Positions 33,758-43,399 are shown, counted from the first letter of the stretch. The stretch is 64,000 nucleotides of DNA from CAXNKG01 sp964202965 (GCA_964202965.1 CAXNKG010000001.1:62001-126000), one strand, 5' to 3'. The notes: a model not told the origin generated them from the sequence alone. A program made the numbers and translations.

Positions 33758-34578
33758 ACGTCCTCCCCCTCGTTCTGTACGCCGCCGCCGGCGTCGCGTA
33801 CGCCGTGCACTTCGCCAGGCGGACGCCGCAGATCGGCCGCCTCGCCACGACCCTGCTGATCCTCGCCGCGCTGACGCACACGTTCGTGATCGGCATGCAG
33901 ACGATGGAGGTGCGGCACGTGCCGTTTGCCAATCCCTCGCGCGCAGTCTCGACGTTCGTCTGGCTGCTCGCGCTGTCCTATCTGTACCTGGAGATCACCA
34001 CCGACGAGCGCGCCATGGGCGTCTTCATCATGCCGATGCTCTTCGGCCTGCAGTCGATCCCGGCCGTCTGGCCCGGCGTCGAACGGATGGACCCGGTGCT
34101 CGACAGCCCGTGGTTCTGGGTCCACGTGTCCTCACTCCTCTTTGCGTACGCGAGCCTCGGCCTCGCGGGCGTCCTCGGGCTCACCTACGTCATGCAGTTC
34201 AAGGAGATCAAGAAGAAGCATCTCGGCTATCTCTATACGCGGCTGCCGTCGCTGCAGACGCTCGACGTGATGAACTCCCGGGCGGTCGCGATCGGCTGGG
34301 TCTTCCTCACCGTGGGCGTCGTCGTCGGCGCCGTCTGGACCGGCCAGGCGCGCGCCCTGGCACCGGACGACCCGAACCTGCAGGCGATGTCGCTGAACGA
34401 TCCGAAGATCCTGATGGCGATGCTGACGTGGGCCGTCTATTCCTTCGGGATGTTCGCGCGCCGGACGATGGGGTGGAGTGGCCGCCGCGCCGCGTGGCTG
34501 TCGGCATTCGGGTTCGCGATCGTGCTGCTCAACTTCGTTCCGGTCAGCTATTTCGTCACGACCAGCCATACGTTCTAG
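33754..34578 (+). CDS. hemX: CcsA/HemX-family cytochrome assembly membrane protein
   Basis: 274 aa with about eight helices. Family motifs are WLLALSYLYLEI, WFWVHVSSLLFAYASLGLAG (His) and WAVYSFGMFARR. CcsA-like proteins guide heme for cytochrome c; HemX, the same fold, lies beside hemA in other bacteria and limits glutamyl-tRNA reductase. Its place 10 bp before hemA favours the HemX reading. No tryptophan-rich WWD motif as in full CcsA is obvious. TTG start at 33754. Confidence 0.78.
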   Translation: MNVLPLVLYAAAGVAYAVHFARRTPQIGRLATTLLILAALTHTFVIGMQTMEVRHVPFANPSRAVSTFVWLLALSYLYLEITTDERAMGVFIMPMLFGLQSIPAVWPGVERMDPVLDSPWFWVHVSSLLFAYASLGLAGVLGLTYVMQFKEIKKKHLGYLYTRLPSLQTLDVMNSRAVAIGWVFLTVGVVVGAVWTGQARALAPDDPNLQAMSLNDPKILMAMLTWAVYSFGMFARRTMGWSGRRAAWLSAFGFAIVLLNFVPVSYFVTTSHTF

Positions 34579-34588
34579 GTGACGCGGC

Positions 34589-35887
34589 GTGCATCTCTTC
34601 CTGCTAGGCGTCAGTCACCGCACCGCTCCCGTCGACCTTCGTGAGCGGCTGGATTTCTCGAGCCGCGATGTCGGGGCGGCCGTCGAGGCGCTCGCCGCCC
34701 GCTCGTCGGCGGCGGAGTCGGCCGTACTCTCCACGTGCAATCGATCCGAGTTGTACGTCGCCACCGACGAGCCGGGCCGCATCCGCGACGAGCTCGTCAC
34801 CTTCCTGAGCGAGTACCACCAGGTACCGCGGGACGTCTTCCTGCCGCACCTCTTCTCCCATGACGCCGGCGCCGCGGCGCATCATCTGTTCCGCGTGGCG
34901 GCGGGACTCGACTCGCTGGTTATCGGCGAACCGCAGATCCTCGGGCAGGTGAAGGACGCGTTCGAGGCGGCCTCCGGACGGCGATGCACCGGCCCGTTGC
35001 TGACGAAGACGTTCCACTGGGCATTCGGCGTCGGCAAGCGCGTGCGCACCGAAACGGCGCTCGGCGAGGGAGCGGTATCGGTCAGCTTTGCCGCGGTGGC
35101 GCTGGCGCGGAAGATTTTCGGCCGTCTCGACGGCCGCCGGGTGCTCGTGGTCGGAGCCGGCGAGATCAGCGCGCTCACGGCGCAGCACCTGCGCAGCCAC
35201 GGCGTGGCGGAGGTCGTCATCACGAGCCGGACGGCGGCGCACGCCGAGGCCCTCGCCGCGCAGGTCGGCGGGCGGGCCGTACCCTGGAGCGACATGCGCG
35301 CCGCCATGGGACAGGCCGACATCGTCGTGACCGCAACCGGATCCCAGCGGCCGATCATCTCGCGCCGCGATGTCGAGGCGGTGACCGGACGCAAGCGCGC
35401 CGATCCGCTGTTCATCATCGACATTGCCGTCCCGCGCGACGTCGAGTCTGCCGTCGGCGAGATCGAGCAGGTCTTCCTCTACAACGTCGACGACCTGCAG
35501 GGCATCGTCCAGGAGAACCTGGCGCGGCGCACGTCGGAGATTGCGCGCGCGGAGGCGATCGTCGCCGAGGAGCTCACGCGATATACGACGTGGCATCTGT
35601 CCCGGAAGGCCATCCCGACGGTCGTCGCCCTGCGCCAGCGGTTCGAGGAAATCCGGCGCGCGGAGCTGCGGCGGCTGGAATCGAGGCTGGCCGGCCTACC
35701 ACCGGATGCGCGCGCACGAATTGAAGAAGTGACCAAGCTGCTGACCGAGAAGCTGCTGCTCGAGCCGACCGAGCAGCTGAAGGCGCTGCCGGACGAAGAA
35801 ACGCAGGCCACCTACACCGAGGCGGTGAACCGGCTGTTCAGGCTGGGCGATCAGGCGGCGCCCTTGACCAGACCGGACAAGGAGTGA
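34589..35887 (+). CDS. hemA: Glutamyl-tRNA reductase
   Basis: 432 aa, the normal length. First step of the C5 path: reduces Glu-tRNA to glutamate-1-semialdehyde. The catalytic cysteine is in VLSTCNRSELYV (about residue 49); the N-terminal GVSHRTAPVDLRERL, VIGEPQILGQVKDAF and the NADPH-binding VLVVGAGEIS are all present, as is the C-terminal dimerisation helix region. GTG start. The stop region overlaps the hemC GTG (GTGA). Confidence 0.96.
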   Translation: MHLFLLGVSHRTAPVDLRERLDFSSRDVGAAVEALAARSSAAESAVLSTCNRSELYVATDEPGRIRDELVTFLSEYHQVPRDVFLPHLFSHDAGAAAHHLFRVAAGLDSLVIGEPQILGQVKDAFEAASGRRCTGPLLTKTFHWAFGVGKRVRTETALGEGAVSVSFAAVALARKIFGRLDGRRVLVVGAGEISALTAQHLRSHGVAEVVITSRTAAHAEALAAQVGGRAVPWSDMRAAMGQADIVVTATGSQRPIISRRDVEAVTGRKRADPLFIIDIAVPRDVESAVGEIEQVFLYNVDDLQGIVQENLARRTSEIARAEAIVAEELTRYTTWHLSRKAIPTVVALRQRFEEIRRAELRRLESRLAGLPPDARARIEEVTKLLTEKLLLEPTEQLKALPDEETQATYTEAVNRLFRLGDQAAPLTRPDKE

Positions 35888-36828
35888 CCCGCCACCTCAA
35901 CATCGGCACCCGGGGCAGCGAGCTGGCGCTGTTTCAGGCACACGCCGTCGCCGACCTCCTTCGGGCCCGCACCGACACCGACTGCGACATCGTCATCATC
36001 AAGACGTCCGGTGATCTGCTCGCCGAGGCGCCGCTGTCGCAGATCGGCGGCAAGCGGCTGTTCGTCAAGGAGATCGAGGACGCGCTCCTCAGCGGGGCCG
36101 TCGACCTCGCCGTCCACAGCAGCAAGGACATGCCGGCCGTGCTGCCGGCAGGCCTCGCGATCGCCGCAGTGCTCCCGCGCGAAGATCCGCGTGACGCCAT
36201 AGTGTTGCCCGCCGGTCGGCCCCAGCTCGGCGATGCTCCCCGGATCGGAACGAGCAGCGTCCGGCGGATTGCGCAGCTCCGGCGGATGCTGCCGGGCGCT
36301 ACGTTCGAACCCGTCAGAGGCAATCTCGGGACACGGCTCCGGAAGCTCGACGAGGGCCAGTTCGATGCGCTCGTGCTCGCCGCCGCCGGCCTCAGGCGTC
36401 TTGGCCAGGAGTCGCGCATCTCGACGTGGCTGCCGGCCGCGGCGTGCGTGCCCGCGCCGGGTCAGGGCATCATCGCGATAGAGATTCGGAGCGACGACGC
36501 CGGCACGCGAGAACGTGTCGCGAGGGTTGACGATGCGCTCGCCGGTGCGGCGCTGGTGGCCGAGCGCACGGTGGTCGAGCGGCTTGGCGGCGGATGCCAG
36601 ATGCCGATTGGCGCCTATGCCGCAACGACAGGCGGCGTACTGACGCTGACGGCGATCGTGCTCTCGATCGACGGCAGCCGTGCGGCGACGGCGACGCAGT
36701 CCGGGCCGTTGAGCGATGCAGCGGCTATCGGCATGCGCGCGGCGCAGGAGTTGCTCGCCGGCGGCGCCGGCGAGATCCTCGCCGAGGTCGACAAGGCCCG
36801 CTCCGGCGTCGAAGGGCTGCGGCCGTGA
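35884..36828 (+). CDS. hemC: Porphobilinogen deaminase (hydroxymethylbilane synthase)
   Basis: 314 aa. Joins four porphobilinogen units. LNIGTRGSELALFQAH at the start, VHSSKDMPAVLP, RIGTSSVRRIAQLRR and the cofactor-cysteine motif LGGGCQMPIGAYA (cysteine near residue 239) that holds the dipyrromethane. GTG start at 35884, overlapping hemA by 4 bp; overlaps hemD similarly. Confidence 0.96.
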   Translation: MTRHLNIGTRGSELALFQAHAVADLLRARTDTDCDIVIIKTSGDLLAEAPLSQIGGKRLFVKEIEDALLSGAVDLAVHSSKDMPAVLPAGLAIAAVLPREDPRDAIVLPAGRPQLGDAPRIGTSSVRRIAQLRRMLPGATFEPVRGNLGTRLRKLDEGQFDALVLAAAGLRRLGQESRISTWLPAAACVPAPGQGIIAIEIRSDDAGTRERVARVDDALAGAALVAERTVVERLGGGCQMPIGAYAATTGGVLTLTAIVLSIDGSRAATATQSGPLSDAAAIGMRAAQELLAGGAGEILAEVDKARSGVEGLRP

Positions 36829-37601
36829 CGCCGCTTGCCGGGCGCCGTGTCCTCGTGACGCGGCCGCGCGAGCAGGCCGCGGAACTCGCCGACGCGCTCA
36901 CCGCCCGTGGCGCCGAGGTCCTCCTCGCGCCCCTCATCAGGATTGCGCCTCCCTCCGACCCGGAGCCGCTGCGGCGCGCCGCGTCTGAGATCGGCACCTT
37001 CGACTGGGTCGTCCTCACGAGCGCCAACGCGGCCAGCGCACTCTGTGACGCCGTCTCCGCGTCCCTCGGCACTCGTTCGCTGCCCGGGACGGTCCGGTTC
37101 TGCGCCGTCGGATCCGTGACGGCGGCCGGGCTGAGAAGGCTCGGGCGGGACGCCGACCTGGTCGCGGAGAATTCGACGGCGGAAGGGGTCGTCGCGGCGC
37201 TGACTGCCGCAGGCCCGGTGAAGGGCCTTCGTGTGCTCGTCCCGGGGGCCGACATCGGCCGGGAGCATGTCGCGCGCGCGCTGACGGATGGGGGCGCCGA
37301 GGTCACGGAGGTCGTGGCGTACCGAACCATCGCGGCAGAGACGATGCCCGACGAGGTGCGGCAGGCGCTGGCCTCGGGCCTCGTCGACGTCGTCATCTTC
37401 ACGAGCGGCTCTGCGGTCCGAAGCTTCGCGGCCATCCTTGGCCCGGAGCTACCGGCGCTGCTTCGGCACACGTCGGTGGCCGCCATCGGACCGACGACGG
37501 CGAGTGCGGCACGCGAGCTGGGAATGCCCGTGGCCATCCAGCCGGACACCTACGCCGTGCCCGCCCTCGTCGACGCGATCGTCGGCCACTACGCGAAGTG
37601 A
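36825..37601 (+). CDS. hemD: Uroporphyrinogen-III synthase
   Basis: 258 aa. HemD is poorly conserved; the recognisable parts are GRRVLVTRPREQAAELADAL at the N-terminus, DWVVLTSANAASAL, RFCAVGSVTAAGLR, GLRVLVPGADIGREHVARAL and DVVIFTSGSAVRSFAAIL. Closes and isomerises the product of HemC. GTG start at 36825 (GTGA overlap with the hemC stop); a longer upstream frame lies in the hemC coding region. Confidence 0.92.
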   Translation: MTPLAGRRVLVTRPREQAAELADALTARGAEVLLAPLIRIAPPSDPEPLRRAASEIGTFDWVVLTSANAASALCDAVSASLGTRSLPGTVRFCAVGSVTAAGLRRLGRDADLVAENSTAEGVVAALTAAGPVKGLRVLVPGADIGREHVARALTDGGAEVTEVVAYRTIAAETMPDEVRQALASGLVDVVIFTSGSAVRSFAAILGPELPALLRHTSVAAIGPTTASAARELGMPVAIQPDTYAVPALVDAIVGHYAK

Positions 37602-37603
37602 AA

Positions 37604-37609
37604 TAGGAT
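37604..37609 (+). promoter_or_regulatory. Possible internal -10 box (TAGGAT) of hemB
   Basis: TAGGAT in the 15-bp hemD-hemB gap, 7 nt before the hemB ATG; it would allow a leaderless hemB-hemL transcript in addition to operon read-through. Confidence 0.4.
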
Positions 37610-37616
37610 CGATTCC

Positions 37617-38621
37617 ATGGCTGTGAAGACCGCAACCCGGCTGACCCTTGCGCGGCGGCCGCGCCGGCTGCGTCGCACCGAGACGATCCGCAGCCTCGTA
37701 CGCGAGACGCACCTGACGCCAGACTGTTTCATCCTGCCCCTCTTCGTCGTCGACGGGCGCGGCATCCGCCGCGAGGTCCCGTCCATGCCGGGCGTCTTCC
37801 AGCTGTCGGTCGACGAGGCGGTGAAGGAAGCCGCAGGCGCGAAGGGGGACGGCGTGCCCGGCGTCCTGCTGTTCGGCCTGCCGGGCTCGAAGGATGCGTC
37901 GGGAACTCTCGCCTCGGATCCCGAGGGCGCAGTGCAGCGCGCGATTCGCGAGATGAAGCGCGAGATGCCGGATCTCCTTGTGATTACCGACGTCTGCCTC
38001 TGTGAATACACCTCGCACGGCCACTGCGGCATTCTCGACGGCGAAGAGATCCTCAATGACGTGACCGTCGGCCACCTGGCGCAGGTCGCGCTGTCGCACG
38101 CCGCCGCCGGCGTCGACTTCGTGGCGCCCTCGGACATGATGGACGGCCGCGTCGCCGCCATCCGCCACGCGCTCGACGAGGGCGGATTCGAGCGGGTCGG
38201 CATCATGTCGTATGCGGCCAAATACTGCTCGGCGTTCTACGGGCCGTTCCGCGACGCCGCCGATTCGGCGCCGCAGTTCGGCGATCGGCGCAGCCACCAG
38301 ATGGATCCCGCGAACGTCAGTGAAGCGCTGCGCGAGGTCGAAACGGACCTGGCGGAAGGGGCCGACATCGTGATGGTGAAGCCCGCGCTCACGTATCTCG
38401 ACGTCATCAGCCGCGTGAAACAGCGGTTCAACCAGCCGACCGCCGCGTATCACGTGAGCGGCGAGTACGCGATGCTGAAGGCGGCGGCGGCGAACGGGTG
38501 GCTCGACGAGCCGCGCGCGATGATGGAGACGCTGACGGCGATCCGGCGCGCGGGCGCGGACATCATCATCACCTACTACGCGCGGGACGCCGCGCGGGCG
38601 CTCCGCGCGGGTCGTTCGTGA
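37617..38621 (+). CDS. hemB: Delta-aminolevulinic acid dehydratase (porphobilinogen synthase)
   Basis: 334 aa. Condenses two ALA to porphobilinogen. Cysteine-rich zinc site DVCLCEYTSHGHCG (about residues 122-135), so it is the zinc-dependent type. The two Schiff-base lysines are in SYAAKYCSAFYGPFR and MVKPALTYLD. Followed by hemL with a 1-bp overlap. Confidence 0.96.
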   Translation: MAVKTATRLTLARRPRRLRRTETIRSLVRETHLTPDCFILPLFVVDGRGIRREVPSMPGVFQLSVDEAVKEAAGAKGDGVPGVLLFGLPGSKDASGTLASDPEGAVQRAIREMKREMPDLLVITDVCLCEYTSHGHCGILDGEEILNDVTVGHLAQVALSHAAAGVDFVAPSDMMDGRVAAIRHALDEGGFERVGIMSYAAKYCSAFYGPFRDAADSAPQFGDRRSHQMDPANVSEALREVETDLAEGADIVMVKPALTYLDVISRVKQRFNQPTAAYHVSGEYAMLKAAAANGWLDEPRAMMETLTAIRRAGADIIITYYARDAARALRAGRS

Positions 38622-39916
38622 TGAAGAAGCCGGTTCAGAGCCGAAAGCTCTTCGAGCGGGCGCGTCGCATCCTGCCGGGCGGCGTCGACAGCCCCGTTCG
38701 AGCCTTCCAGGCGGTCGGCGGATCCCCGCTGTTCGTCCGCCGCGCGTCCGGCGCGACGATCGACGACGTCGACGGCAACCGGTACATCGACTATGTGATG
38801 TCGTGGGGGCCGCTCATCCACGGCCACGCGCCCGGGGGACTCGTCCGGGCCGTCACGGCGGCGGCGAAGCTGGGCACCAGTTTCGGGGCGCCCACCGCGC
38901 TCGAACATCAGCTCGGCGAGCGTGTGCGGCAGCTGATGCCCTCGATGGAGCGCGTGCGGTTTGTCAGTTCCGGGACCGAGGCAGCCATGAGCGCGGTTCG
39001 CGTTGCCCGCGCGTTTAACCGGCGCGACAAGATCATCAAGTTCGCCGGCTGCTACCACGGCCACGCCGACGCATTCCTGGTGAAGGCGGGATCGGGCGCG
39101 ACGACGCTGGGCGTTCCCACGAGTCCCGGCGTCGCGGCGGCCGTGGCTGCCGACACGCTGATTGCCGGCTACAACGACCTCTGGTCCGTCGAGGGGCTGT
39201 GCGATGCCCACCCCCGTCAGATCGCGGCGATCGTCGTCGAGCCGATTGCCGGCAACATGGGCGTCGTCGCGCCGACGGATGGATTTCTCCAGGGCCTGCG
39301 GCGGGTCGCCTCCGCGCATGGCGCGCTGCTCATCTTCGATGAGGTGATCTCGGGCTTTCGCGCCTCTGCCGGCGGCGCGCAGGCGCTCTTTGACGTCACG
39401 CCGGATCTCACGTGTCTCGGCAAGATCATCGGCGGTGGACTGCCGGTCGGCGCGTATGGCGGCCGGGCGGATGTGATGGAGATGGTCGCGCCGGCGGGAC
39501 CTGTCTACCAGGCGGGGACGCTGTCGGGGAATCCGGTCGCAATGACGGCCGGGCTCTGGGCGCTCAGCCGGCTCACGCCGCGCCTCTACAGGGACCTGGC
39601 CCGCCGCGGCGCGATGCTCGCCTCCGGCCTTGCCGATGCCGCACGGGCGGCCGGCGTCGCGCTGCAGGTCAACGCGTTCGGGTCGGTGCTGACGCCTTTT
39701 TTCACCACGTCACCGGTACGGGACTATGAATCGGCGCTCCGGTCGAACACCAACGCCTATGCGGCGTTCTTCAGGGCGATGCTCGCGCGCGGCATCTATC
39801 CGCCGCCGTCGCAGTTTGAAGCCTGGTTTCTCTCAGCCGCGCATACGGACGGCCACGTGAGGAAGACCATCGCCGCCGCGAAGGCAGCGATGGTCGATGT
39901 CGCGAAGCAGATCTAG
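38621..39916 (+). CDS. hemL: Glutamate-1-semialdehyde 2,1-aminomutase
   Basis: 431 aa, PLP enzyme that makes ALA from the HemA product. N-terminal LFERARRILPGGVDSPVRAF, FVSSGTEAAMSAVRVAR, GCYHGHADAFLVKAGSG, IFDEVISGFR and the PLP lysine in LTCLGKIIGGGLPVGAYGG (about residue 268). The ATG at 38621 shares its A with the hemB stop. Last gene of the hem cluster; its 3' end overlaps the convergent gene by 4 bp. Confidence 0.96.
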   Translation: MKKPVQSRKLFERARRILPGGVDSPVRAFQAVGGSPLFVRRASGATIDDVDGNRYIDYVMSWGPLIHGHAPGGLVRAVTAAAKLGTSFGAPTALEHQLGERVRQLMPSMERVRFVSSGTEAAMSAVRVARAFNRRDKIIKFAGCYHGHADAFLVKAGSGATTLGVPTSPGVAAAVAADTLIAGYNDLWSVEGLCDAHPRQIAAIVVEPIAGNMGVVAPTDGFLQGLRRVASAHGALLIFDEVISGFRASAGGAQALFDVTPDLTCLGKIIGGGLPVGAYGGRADVMEMVAPAGPVYQAGTLSGNPVAMTAGLWALSRLTPRLYRDLARRGAMLASGLADAARAAGVALQVNAFGSVLTPFFTTSPVRDYESALRSNTNAYAAFFRAMLARGIYPPPSQFEAWFLSAAHTDGHVRKTIAAAKAAMVDVAKQI

Positions 39917-40869
39917 CGAATCGCCTGAATCTGGACCGGCGCGTCGAAGCGCACACGCAGGACCGAGCCCTGCGGAAGCTCGACTTCCTTGCCTTCGGTC
40001 GCGGCAATCGTGCCGCCGGCGCCAATCAGGATGCCGGCCAGCGCACCCTTGAAGCCGCCCAGGATGCCGCCGATGATGGCGCCAACGCCCGCGCCGGTGC
40101 CGACGCGGCCCGCCTCACCCTTGATGCCTTCTCCCTCGATCGCCTGCGTCACCGTGCCGCGGATCGGGTACGACCGGCCGTTGACGGTGAGCTGATCGAA
40201 GCTGAGGGTCATCCTTGCCGTGCGGTTGGTCCGGGTGGCCGGTTCGACGCTCGTCACGACGCCTCGCATCACCGAACCGGCAGAAACAAGCGTCCGGCCG
40301 TTCGCGTTGAAGTCCACGAGCGTCGTCGCCTCGAAGCGATCCTCGACCCTCGCTTCTCCCGAATTGAGGCGGCCGGCCAGGCGCACGTCCATCTCGGTTC
40401 CTGACGGGATTTCTCCAGTGGTCGTGGTCTGCGCCGAGGCGCCGGCGCGCGGCTGTGTTGCCCCCGGAGCCGCGGTCCCTCGGGCGGGGGCGGCGGGAGC
40501 CGTGGCATAGGCGTTCTGCGCATCGCCGCGGGCGGTCGTCCGGACGTCCTCGATGCGGTCGCGAAGGTCGGCGTATTCGGCCCGCACCAGCGAGCCGTCC
40601 TTGCGCAGCTTGACCTTCAGGTAAATCACTTCCTCGCGCAGGTCGTCGAGCTCCGCCTGGAGCTGGTTCGCGCGCACGTTGTCGCGCCGGCGCAGCTCCG
40701 TGATGTCGGTGCCGGCCTGGTAGATGCTGTCCTGCAGGCGAGTAATGTCGGTCTGGGTGACCTGCTGAGCTGAGGCGGCCGTCACGAACACCGTCACGAA
40801 CACCGTCACGAACACCGTCGCGAACGCGACGACCATCAGCGCCGTCAGCGCCGGTCGGATCAAGAACAT
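39913..40869 (-). CDS. Exported coiled-coil/glycine-zipper protein
   Basis: 318 aa, function not recognised. Signal peptide with a triplicated VFVT, encoded by three exact 12-bp repeats (40781-40816). A coiled coil (about 35-100: LQAELDDLREEVIYLKVKLR), an Ala/Pro linker, and a beta domain (IPSGTEMDVRLAGRLNSGEA, TLSFDQLTVNGRSYPI) follow. A glycine zipper (GTGAGVGAIIGGILGGFKGA) near the end suggests membrane insertion or oligomerisation. A GGAGGA Shine-Dalgarno precedes the ATG at 40869. It is the last gene of the pyrE-rseP operon direction. Confidence 0.7.
   Translation of the reverse strand: MFLIRPALTALMVVAFATVFVTVFVTVFVTAASAQQVTQTDITRLQDSIYQAGTDITELRRRDNVRANQLQAELDDLREEVIYLKVKLRKDGSLVRAEYADLRDRIEDVRTTARGDAQNAYATAPAAPARGTAAPGATQPRAGASAQTTTTGEIPSGTEMDVRLAGRLNSGEARVEDRFEATTLVDFNANGRTLVSAGSVMRGVVTSVEPATRTNRTARMTLSFDQLTVNGRSYPIRGTVTQAIEGEGIKGEAGRVGTGAGVGAIIGGILGGFKGALAGILIGAGGTIAATEGKEVELPQGSVLRVRFDAPVQIQAIR
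40781..40816. repeat. Three 12-bp direct repeats in a signal peptide
   Basis: GTCACGAACACC three times in tandem, adding VFVT units to the hydrophobic core of the signal sequence; copy number could vary by slippage without frameshift. Confidence 0.85.
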
Positions 40870-40898
40870 AGGAATTCCTCCGCTGACGCGTGGATGCA

Positions 40899-42218
40899 CT
40901 AATTGCGCCAAGGCATGAGGTTCTCGATCCAGCTGATGCGCGTGAGGTCGTTATAGACGACCGTGACCATCAGCATCATCAGAAGGACAAATCCGGCGAG
41001 GAGCATCTTCTCCTTGACCGCCATGCTGAAGTCGCGCCGGGCGACCCCTTCGACCGCCATGATCAGGATGTGGCCGCCGTCGAGGACCGGAATCGGCAGC
41101 AGGTTGAGCAGCCCGAGATTGAGGCTGATCGACGCCATCAGCGTAAAGAGCGCAATCCAGCCGGCCTGTGCGGACTCGCCCGAGAGCTGGGCGATCGCGA
41201 CCGGTCCCATGAGCTGGCGGGGGGACGTCTCGCCGACAAAGAGCCCGCCGAGCGTCTTGAAGATGAGGCCGCTGAACTCGATGTTGCGCTCGACGCTCAT
41301 CTGAATGGCTTCGAAGGCATTCGGATCGAACCGGCGCGTCGGCTCGGTGACATAGACGCCGAGCATGCCGCGCTCGCCCTGCTGTTCCGGCGTCGCGGCG
41401 ACATTCATCTGCTGGCCGTCGCGCTGAATCGTGAGATCGATCTCCCGGCCGCCGTTGCGTGAAATAGCTTCGATCAACTGGGTGCGGGTGGTCATCCGCT
41501 CCCCGTTCACGGCAAGCACGACGTCCCCGGCCTTCAGGCCGGCCCGCTCCGCCGCCTGGCCGGCGATGACCGACGCGACGATCGGGTTGATGTCGGGAAG
41601 CACGCCGATGTTGCCGATCTCGAACCGCGTCTGCGGCTCGGGCCGCACCTGCACGGTGCGGGTCTGTCCGCCGCGCAGCAGCGTCATCGCGACGTCGCGA
41701 TCGGCGCGGGTGCCGATGGCAAGAAAGAGGTCGTCCCACGTCTCGACGGGATCGCCTGCGACGGACAGCACGCGGTCGCCGCGCTCGATGCCGGCACGCG
41801 CCGCGGGTGATCCCGGTGACACCGCGCCGACAACCGGCGGCTGGTCCTGGTACACCGGCACCTCAGCGCCCTGCGCAAGCACCACGGCCATCACGACCAC
41901 CGCGAGGATGATGTTCATCACGGGGCCCATGATGAGGATCTGGAACCGCTGCCATTTCGTCTTCGACAGGAACTCGTCGGGTTTGCCGGTACGCGGATCG
42001 TCCGGATTCTCGCCTGCCATCTTCACGTAGCCGCCGAGCGGCACGGCGCTGATGCAGTACTCCGTGTCGCCGCGTGTGAACTTGAGCAGCTTCGGCCCGA
42101 AGCCGAGAGAGAAGGTGAGCACCCGGACGCCGAGGCGGCGGGCGGCCAGGAAGTGGCCGAGCTCGTGTACGAACACCAGTACGCCGAGGACGAACAGAAA
42201 CGCGAGCAGCGTATTCAC
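40899..42218 (-). CDS. rseP: RseP-type site-2 membrane metalloprotease
   Basis: 439 aa. Cuts anti-sigma factors or signal peptides within the membrane. The zinc motif is in VFVHELGHFLAARRLGV (HExxH, about residue 18); the third ligand region is the C-terminal LLPIPVLDGGHILIMAVEG. Two PDZ domains lie between (GAVSPGSPAARAGIERGDRV and GQAAERAGLKAGDVVLAVNG). Other marks are YCISAVPLGGYVKMAGE and GPVMNIILAVVVMA. GTG start at 42218 preceded by GGAG; 10 bp after dxr, as in many bacteria. Confidence 0.95.
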   Translation of the reverse strand: MNTLLAFLFVLGVLVFVHELGHFLAARRLGVRVLTFSLGFGPKLLKFTRGDTEYCISAVPLGGYVKMAGENPDDPRTGKPDEFLSKTKWQRFQILIMGPVMNIILAVVVMAVVLAQGAEVPVYQDQPPVVGAVSPGSPAARAGIERGDRVLSVAGDPVETWDDLFLAIGTRADRDVAMTLLRGGQTRTVQVRPEPQTRFEIGNIGVLPDINPIVASVIAGQAAERAGLKAGDVVLAVNGERMTTRTQLIEAISRNGGREIDLTIQRDGQQMNVAATPEQQGERGMLGVYVTEPTRRFDPNAFEAIQMSVERNIEFSGLIFKTLGGLFVGETSPRQLMGPVAIAQLSGESAQAGWIALFTLMASISLNLGLLNLLPIPVLDGGHILIMAVEGVARRDFSMAVKEKMLLAGFVLLMMLMVTVVYNDLTRISWIENLMPWRN

Positions 42219-42228
42219 TCCGTTAATT

Positions 42229-43398
42229 CTAACTCCCGGGCTGCACGAACTCCCGGACCGCGCCCCTGGCGTACGTTCGGGCCCAGTCGTCCACGCGCCG
42301 GACGACGTGCAGGGCCGGGACCTCCTCGGGCGTGTGGGCATCGAGCGTCTGCTCGATGACACGGGGAATGTCCATAAAGCCGAGCGTCCGGTCGAGAAAG
42401 GCCTCCACGGCCACTTCGTTGGCGGCATTCAGCGCTACCGGCATCGTGCCCCCGGTCCGGAGCGCGCGATAGGCGAGCCGCAGGCACGGAAACCGCTCGT
42501 CTGGCGGCGGCAGGAAATCGAGCCGGCCGGTACGGGTCAGGTCCAGCGACGGAAGGGACCCGCCCCAGCGTTCGGGATAGGAGCAGGCGTACTGAATCGG
42601 CAGCCGCATGTCGGTGACGCCCAGCTGCGCGAGGACCGAGCCGTCGATCATCTCCACCATCGAGTGGACGATCGACTGGGGATGAATGACGACGTCGATC
42701 TGATCGGCGCCCACGCCGAACAGCCAGCGCGCCTCGATGACCTCGAGCCCCTTGTTCATCATCGTGGCGGAGTCGATGGTGATCTTGCGGCCCATCTGCC
42801 ACGTCGGATGGCGCAGCGCGGCGTCGGGATCGACCTGCCGGAGCGCCGCGGCGTCGTACTCGCGAAAGGGTCCACCTGACGCGGTGAGGATGAGGCGCCG
42901 GATCTCGGCGGCCGGACGCCCGTGCAGGCACTGATGGATGGCGTTGTGCTCGCTGTCGACCGGAAGGATCGCGACGCCGCGACGCTGTGCGGCGTCGGTC
43001 ACGAGCTGGCCGGCCATGACGAGCACTTCCTTGTTGGCGAGCGCGATGGTCTTCCAGGCCTCGATGGCGGCCAGCACCGCTTCGAGCCCTGCGGTGCCCG
43101 CCGACGCGCAGATCACGATGTCGGCCTCCGGATGCGTGGCGACCGCCACCAGACCTTCGGTGCCGGTGGCCATGCGGGGCGCCCCGGCGCCGCACAGGTC
43201 CCTGAGCCGATCGATCCCGCCGCCGTTCGCCATGGCGACAACGTCGGGACGGTACCGCGACACCTGCTCCGCGAGCAGCGCCGCATTGTCGCCCGCCGCC
43301 AGCGACACGACCCTCAGGCGGTCTGGATGCGCGTCCACGACCGCGAGCGCGCTGCGGCCAATCGAGCCGGTCGATCCGAGAATGGCGACGCGTTTCAC
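42229..43398 (-). CDS. dxr: 1-deoxy-D-xylulose 5-phosphate reductoisomerase
   Basis: 389 aa, makes MEP in the non-mevalonate isoprenoid path. NADPH site VAILGSTGSIGRSALAVV, IALANKEVLVMAG, the metal-binding PVDSEHNAIHQCL, LTASGGPFRE and TWQMGRKITIDSATMMNKGL with the metal glutamate after it. GTG start at 43398, one base from the cdsA stop. Together with uppS it supplies the lipid carrier. Confidence 0.96.
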   Translation of the reverse strand: MKRVAILGSTGSIGRSALAVVDAHPDRLRVVSLAAGDNAALLAEQVSRYRPDVVAMANGGGIDRLRDLCGAGAPRMATGTEGLVAVATHPEADIVICASAGTAGLEAVLAAIEAWKTIALANKEVLVMAGQLVTDAAQRRGVAILPVDSEHNAIHQCLHGRPAAEIRRLILTASGGPFREYDAAALRQVDPDAALRHPTWQMGRKITIDSATMMNKGLEVIEARWLFGVGADQIDVVIHPQSIVHSMVEMIDGSVLAQLGVTDMRLPIQYACSYPERWGGSLPSLDLTRTGRLDFLPPPDERFPCLRLAYRALRTGGTMPVALNAANEVAVEAFLDRTLGFMDIPRVIEQTLDAHTPEEVPALHVVRRVDDWARTYARGAVREFVQPGS

Positions 43399-43399
43399 G

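Noticed and set aside
36594..36824. Longer N-terminus for hemD within hemC
   Set aside because: Reads hemC in a wrong frame; the GTG at 36825 gives the conserved start and the usual GTGA overlap.
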